Below are positions 60,530-64,000 of a DNA stretch of 64,000 nucleotides, piece after piece. The DNA is from an uncultured Oscillospiraceae bacterium (GTDB lineage Bacteria; Bacillota; Clostridia; Oscillospirales; Acutalibacteraceae): contig UQBX01000010.1 in assembly GCA_900539425.1 (NCBI GenBank), positions 1 through 64,000 of the forward strand, in the 5' to 3' direction. The position numbers and the translations under genes were made by a program. Under the pieces are notes generated by a model. The model saw only the letters and a list, made by a program, of their open reading frames with translations. It ran no database searches and was not told the DNA's origin. Positions within the stretch are counted from its first letter, which is position 1, and every line of letters starts with the position of its first letter.

Positions 60530-62218
60530 TTACATGGTTTCGGGTGCCGATATTTTAAGCATTCCCAGAATATTCCTGATTGTTTCTTTTACTGCAAGGC
60601 AAAGATAAAGTCTTGCCTGCATAAGTCCCTCATCGTCCGCTATAACACGGTGGGCATTGTAAAATTTGTGGAAAAGAGTGGCAAGTTCAATAACAAAATG
60701 AGTTATCTTTGCAGGGTCATAAGCTTTTGCCGCCGCCACAATTTCATCCGTAAGAGAGGAGAGATGGCGTATAAGCTCTTTTTCCTCATCGGAGTTAAGC
60801 ATATCAAGTTCTGCGTCAGTCGGCGTACGCATTGTAATTCCGTCCGCATTTGCCTTTTTAAGTATCGAACAGATACGCGCATGTGCGTACTGAACATAAT
60901 ATACAGGGTTTTGGCTCGTTTTCTGAGCAGCAAGGTCAAGGTCGAAATCAAAGTGTGAGTTCGGCTCACGCAGATTAAAGAAAAATCTTGCCGCGTCAAT
61001 CGGAATTTCCTCAAGCAGGGTGTTGAGCGTGATGGCTTTTCCGGAACGCTTTGAAAGTTTTATTGTTTCGCCGTTTCTTACAAGGCGAACCATCTGCATA
61101 ATTACGCAGTCAAGCCTGTCTGCGTCAAGACCGAGAGCTGTTAGAGCCGCTTTCATCCTTGGCACATAGCCGTGGTGGTCTGCTCCCAAAACATCAACCG
61201 CTTTGTCATAGCCGCGTGTTACAAGCTTGTTGTAGTGATAAGCAATATCCGGCACGATATAGGTTGGTATACCGTTTGCGCGAACAAGCACAACGTCCTT
61301 GTCATTACCAAATTCACTTGCCTTGAACCAGAGAGCACCGTCCTGCTCGTAAGTTACACCCAGTTCCTTGAATTTCTCAATAATTTTGTTTACGGAACCG
61401 TCAGCGTGCAGGGTGCTTTCTCTAAACCATTTGTCATATTTAATGCGGTATTCAAGCAGGTCTTTTTCAAGACCGTCAATATTTTTCGGCAGAGCATAAG
61501 CAACAAGTGCGTCACGCCTTTCCTTTGAATCTGCCTCAACATATTTGTCGCCGTATTCAGACGCAAAATTCTTTGCGTGTTCAATAATATCAGCGCCCTT
61601 GTATGCGTCCTCAGGCAGTTCTATGCCGTCTTTATAAAGCTGAAGATAACGCACTTCAAGTGAAGTTGCAAACTTTTCTATCTGATTGCCCGCATCATTT
61701 ACATAAAATTCACGGTTTACTTCATAGCCCGCCCATTCAAGCACAGCTGCAAGGCAGTCGCCTATTGCGCCGCCTCTTGCGTTTCCTATGTGCATAGGGC
61801 CGGTCGGGTTTGCGGAAACAAATTCAACAAGCACTCTTTTTCCGCCGCCGAAATCGGATTTTCCGTAATCTTCGCCCTTTGCAAGCACATCTTTTACTAT
61901 TTCGCTGTAATAGCGCTGTGAAAGGTAAAAGTTCAGAAATCCAGGGCCGGCTATCTCGCATCTGTCAAAAAGAGTTCCGTCAAGGTCAAGATTGCTGACA
62001 ACGCTTTCTGCAATTTTTCTGGGTGCGCATTTAAAAGCTTTTGCTCCTGCAAGCGCAACGTTAGCGGAAAAGTCGCCGTTTTTGCTGTTTGCCGGTTTCT
62101 CAATAATGAAATCGGGGATGGGCTCTGCCGGAAGTTCACCGTTTGCAACAGCCCTTCCGAGAGCGTCTATTATTCTTGTTCTTAATTCTTTTTGTGTTTC
62201 TTTAACTAATATTGACAT
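60530..62218 (-). CDS. argS: Arginyl-tRNA synthetase
   Basis: A 562-residue class I aminoacyl-tRNA synthetase that charges tRNA-Arg. N-terminal tRNA-binding Add-1 domain (1-95), catalytic core with ANPTGPMHIGNARGG (HIGH motif), KLSKRSGKA in place of KMSKS, and a C-terminal DALR anticodon-binding domain (AHARICSILKKAN). Length is normal. Start ATG 62218. It lies 37 bases after the DUF1934 gene; this order, ywiB-like then argS, is also found in Bacillus. Confidence 0.97.
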   Translation of the reverse strand: MSILVKETQKELRTRIIDALGRAVANGELPAEPIPDFIIEKPANSKNGDFSANVALAGAKAFKCAPRKIAESVVSNLDLDGTLFDRCEIAGPGFLNFYLSQRYYSEIVKDVLAKGEDYGKSDFGGGKRVLVEFVSANPTGPMHIGNARGGAIGDCLAAVLEWAGYEVNREFYVNDAGNQIEKFATSLEVRYLQLYKDGIELPEDAYKGADIIEHAKNFASEYGDKYVEADSKERRDALVAYALPKNIDGLEKDLLEYRIKYDKWFRESTLHADGSVNKIIEKFKELGVTYEQDGALWFKASEFGNDKDVVLVRANGIPTYIVPDIAYHYNKLVTRGYDKAVDVLGADHHGYVPRMKAALTALGLDADRLDCVIMQMVRLVRNGETIKLSKRSGKAITLNTLLEEIPIDAARFFFNLREPNSHFDFDLDLAAQKTSQNPVYYVQYAHARICSILKKANADGITMRTPTDAELDMLNSDEEKELIRHLSSLTDEIVAAAKAYDPAKITHFVIELATLFHKFYNAHRVIADDEGLMQARLYLCLAVKETIRNILGMLKISAPETM

Positions 62219-62255
62219 TTTTTCTTACTCCGAAAATTTTATATTATTCAAATAA

Positions 62256-62678
62256 TCAGTTTGCGGCTTCTGAAAAACTCAGCCTAACTTTGTTCTGTGA
62301 AGCCACGGAACCGTTGAAATCAATATCGTATTCAAAATTGAAAACTCCGTTTTCCATATCAGCCTCAATATCACGGCCGTATACACCCATTAGCAGATCT
62401 CCGAAATCAGTGCCGTAATTACACAGGTGGCGCTTTGATTTTTCTATCAGCAGGCTTGAATGAGTTTTGCCGGAACGTGTCATCTGCACAGCGCTTTCGT
62501 CCTTGTTGACTCTTACGGTAACAGTTACGCTTTCTTCCGGCTCTTCGATTTCCTCGGTGTATCTGATAATATACGCAACACCGTCATCTCTTATTGTTCC
62601 GAAGGTAGTCAGCTCCGTAACATCGGTATCTCTGCCGTAACGCTGAGTTCCTTTGACTTCTATCAGAATTTTTTTCAT
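62256..62678 (-). CDS. DUF1934 beta-barrel protein (YwiB-like)
   Basis: A 140-residue calycin-like beta-barrel of the DUF1934 family. Motifs include EVKGTQRYGRDTDVTELTTFG, YIIRYTEE, MTRSGKTHSSLLIE and YGTDFGDLLMGVY. Function not established; the B. subtilis relative YwiB is encoded next to argS, as here, which suggests a conserved link. Start ATG 62678 with GGAGG. Confidence 0.88.
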   Translation of the reverse strand: MKKILIEVKGTQRYGRDTDVTELTTFGTIRDDGVAYIIRYTEEIEEPEESVTVTVRVNKDESAVQMTRSGKTHSSLLIEKSKRHLCNYGTDFGDLLMGVYGRDIEADMENGVFNFEYDIDFNGSVASQNKVRLSFSEAAN

Positions 62679-62806
62679 TGAACCGCCTCCGGAAATAATA
62701 CGATATATTTTATCATATTAAATAACTAAATTCAACAGAAAAAACTAAATAATAAATTGCTTATAATAAGTATTCATTGCTTATTTTACAAATTTAAAAA
62801 TTTTTA

Positions 62807-62835
62807 ATGACAAATCACATTTAAGATGATATAAT
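62807..62835 (+). promoter_or_regulatory. Promoter of the 62887 gene
   Basis: ATGACA at 62807-62812, 17-base spacer, TATAAT at 62830-62835; the gene starts 51 bases later with AGGAG. Confidence 0.62.
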
Positions 62836-62886
62836 ACAAAAATGTAAAGCCGCGGGGTTTTATAAGTTTTAACAGGAGTTGTTTAA

Positions 62887-63738
62887 ATGGAACTTGCAGA
62901 AGCTTACAGACTGATGGATAAAACCATTGCAGAAAATATCAAAGAGCTTGAATTTAAAAAGATGAAAACGGGTGAAAACGAACTCGGATATAAAAGCGAA
63001 AAAGGACTTTTCAGAGTTTCCTATGATGCCAAAACAAATATTATGAGTCTTGAGTGCTCTTATGAGGATAAGGGTGAGGACACCGCTTACGAAACTATTT
63101 CTAAATCACTTTTTGAGCTTGATGCTGCAGACGAAAAGGAATGCCGCTATTATGCTAATGAGGTGTCGGATGAAATTCATTCTCTTTTCGCCTCAAAGAA
63201 AAAGGTGAATTTGGACAAGATCAAAATGCCTAAAGCGGTTTCACGTTCAAAGGCGAAAAACGGCGTTATCAGCTATGATATGGATTCACTTGCAAACCGT
63301 TTCGGTGTTCTTTATCCCGATCTCAAAGATGATATTAAGAAAAATATATCAGATTACGGCGAGTTCCTGCCTGAAACATTCTTTCAGGAGATCGGTACGC
63401 CGCGCGTGCTTGACGTTATCAAAAACGGCACCGAAGCAGAGCGCAAAAAGCTGTTTAAAACCCTTGGAGAGATATACGAGGACGGCACAAACGAAGTGCA
63501 GGACGTTATCGGCGTAACTATTTTGGGAGCAATGAAAAATGATCCTGCAATGATGGAAGTTGCAGACAAATATATGACAGATTATATGTCAGGCCCTGTT
63601 CATGAGATAAATAAGATAACGGCAAAGAAAAACAGGTTTACAAAGAAACTTGCCAACCCGCCTGCATATAAACCCAAAAAGAAAAAAACAAATATGCTTC
63701 AGAATGCGCTTAATCAGCAGCAACAGCAGTCAAAATAA
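62887..63738 (+). CDS. Hypothetical protein with basic tail
   Basis: A 283-residue soluble protein, start ATG 62887 with AGGAG. N-terminal half is an alpha/beta domain (ENELGYKSEKGLFRVSYDAK); the second half is helical (DYGEFLPETFFQEI, NEVQDVIGVTILGAM) and the last 40 residues are very basic and Gln-rich (KKNRFTKKLANPP, KPKKKKTN, NQQQQQS). The tail suggests binding to nucleic acid or ribosome. No family recognised with confidence, though clearly a real, well-expressed gene. Confidence 0.65.
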   Translation: MELAEAYRLMDKTIAENIKELEFKKMKTGENELGYKSEKGLFRVSYDAKTNIMSLECSYEDKGEDTAYETISKSLFELDAADEKECRYYANEVSDEIHSLFASKKKVNLDKIKMPKAVSRSKAKNGVISYDMDSLANRFGVLYPDLKDDIKKNISDYGEFLPETFFQEIGTPRVLDVIKNGTEAERKKLFKTLGEIYEDGTNEVQDVIGVTILGAMKNDPAMMEVADKYMTDYMSGPVHEINKITAKKNRFTKKLANPPAYKPKKKKTNMLQNALNQQQQQSK

Positions 63739-63782
63739 TGGTGTAACAAGTATACCAAACCATCATATAATAAAGTCAGTGT

Positions 63783-63823
63783 AAAGTCATACGGCAGTAT
63801 AAATATAGCCGTATGACTTTTTA
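63783..63823 (+). terminator. Intrinsic terminator
   Basis: AAAGTCATACGGC and GCCGTATGACTTT perfect 13-bp arms, followed by T-rich sequence. Confidence 0.88.
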
Positions 63824-63907
63824 TTTTCAAAAACACATACAAACTGAAAAAGATTGTTAAACAGTTAACAAAAAACAGGCTTTTTTAACAAAGTTTGCGG
63901 AAAATCA

Positions 63908-63935
63908 TTGACAAAAAAATAAACATCTCTATAAT
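63908..63935 (+). promoter_or_regulatory. Promoter of the last gene
   Basis: TTGACA at 63908-63913, 16-base spacer, TATAAT at 63930-63935. Confidence 0.78.
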
Positions 63936-63981
63936 AGAAGTCGCAATTATTTTTTTGAAACCAGAAAGTGAGGAAATTTTT

Positions 63982-64000
63982 ATGGCAAGAGTTTATAATT
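63982..64000 (+). CDS. serC: Start of probable phosphoserine aminotransferase gene
   Basis: ATG at 63982 with a GTGAGGAAA ribosome site opens a frame reading MARVYN before the window ends. Phosphoserine aminotransferases commonly begin M(A/S)RVYNFSAGP, so serC is the best guess from six residues. The promoter and the terminator upstream confirm that a new transcription unit begins here. Confidence 0.45.

Noticed and set aside
1..64000. CRISPR arrays, rRNA genes, intact integrases or IS transposases
   Set aside because: I looked for regularly spaced repeats, conserved rRNA blocks and recombinase motifs and found none; only small repeats and tRNA-Arg are present.

Overview
The window comes from a low-to-mid GC anaerobic Firmicute, most likely a gut Clostridia member of the Oscillospiraceae/Ruminococcaceae/Acutalibacteraceae type. 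Supporting signs are strong AGGAGG ribosome sites with frequent TTG/GTG starts, NrdDG, ThiT behind a TPP riboswitch, a class B sortase, a heterodimeric ABC exporter and a GPH/ROK glycoside locus. The first ~1.1 kb looks foreign: it is far more AT-rich and holds the start of ftsZ, a 40-residue membrane protein and a ParA/MinD-like ATPase cut at its 5' end. It abuts lacZ with almost no spacer, so an assembly junction at about 1,100-1,185 is the likeliest explanation.

Region 1.2-18.1 kb is a glycan-utilisation locus. A leftward operon runs ROK regulator, GPH sugar symporter, lipoprotein GH18, lipoprotein metallophosphoesterase, GH36 alpha-galactosidase-like enzyme, membrane-anchored metallophosphoesterase, GH63-like enzyme, a second (alpha/alpha)6 enzyme and GH2 beta-galactosidase. 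A divergent gene encodes a membrane-anchored DUF4838 protein. Surface enzymes would release and dephosphorylate glycans, GPH would import them, and cytosolic enzymes would finish degradation.

Region 18.2-29.2 kb is an accessory island. It holds several small membrane proteins with PH-like tails (some paralogous), a fragment of an RHS-repeat core, a probable immunity protein, a LytTR two-component system with a terminator-like hairpin in its leader, a SUKH immunity protein, and a barnase-type toxin broken by two in-frame stops followed by an intact barstar-like immunity gene. A second, interrupted copy of the 3' part of tRNA-Arg(ACG) lies 3.16 kb from the intact tRNA, which suggests an old tRNA-targeted insertion. 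Two copies of an 86-bp structured repeat sit against tRNA-like sequence.

Region 29.3-64 kb is mainly core or near-core genome: envelope proteins, rsmA, a heterodimeric ABC exporter, an SPDTG surface protein with class B sortase and LCP protein, split transketolase, GtrA/HAD/MBL genes, nrdDG with NrdR boxes, riboswitch-controlled thiT, a GH5 enzyme, a GGGtGRT/NifU-like pair, an orphan PqqD, DAPG-hydrolase-like and trans-aconitate-methyltransferase-like genes, a PI-PLC gene with a premature stop, a PHP protein, a radical SAM protein, argS, a DUF1934 gene and the first codons of a probable serC. All calls come from reading the sequence; no database search was run.
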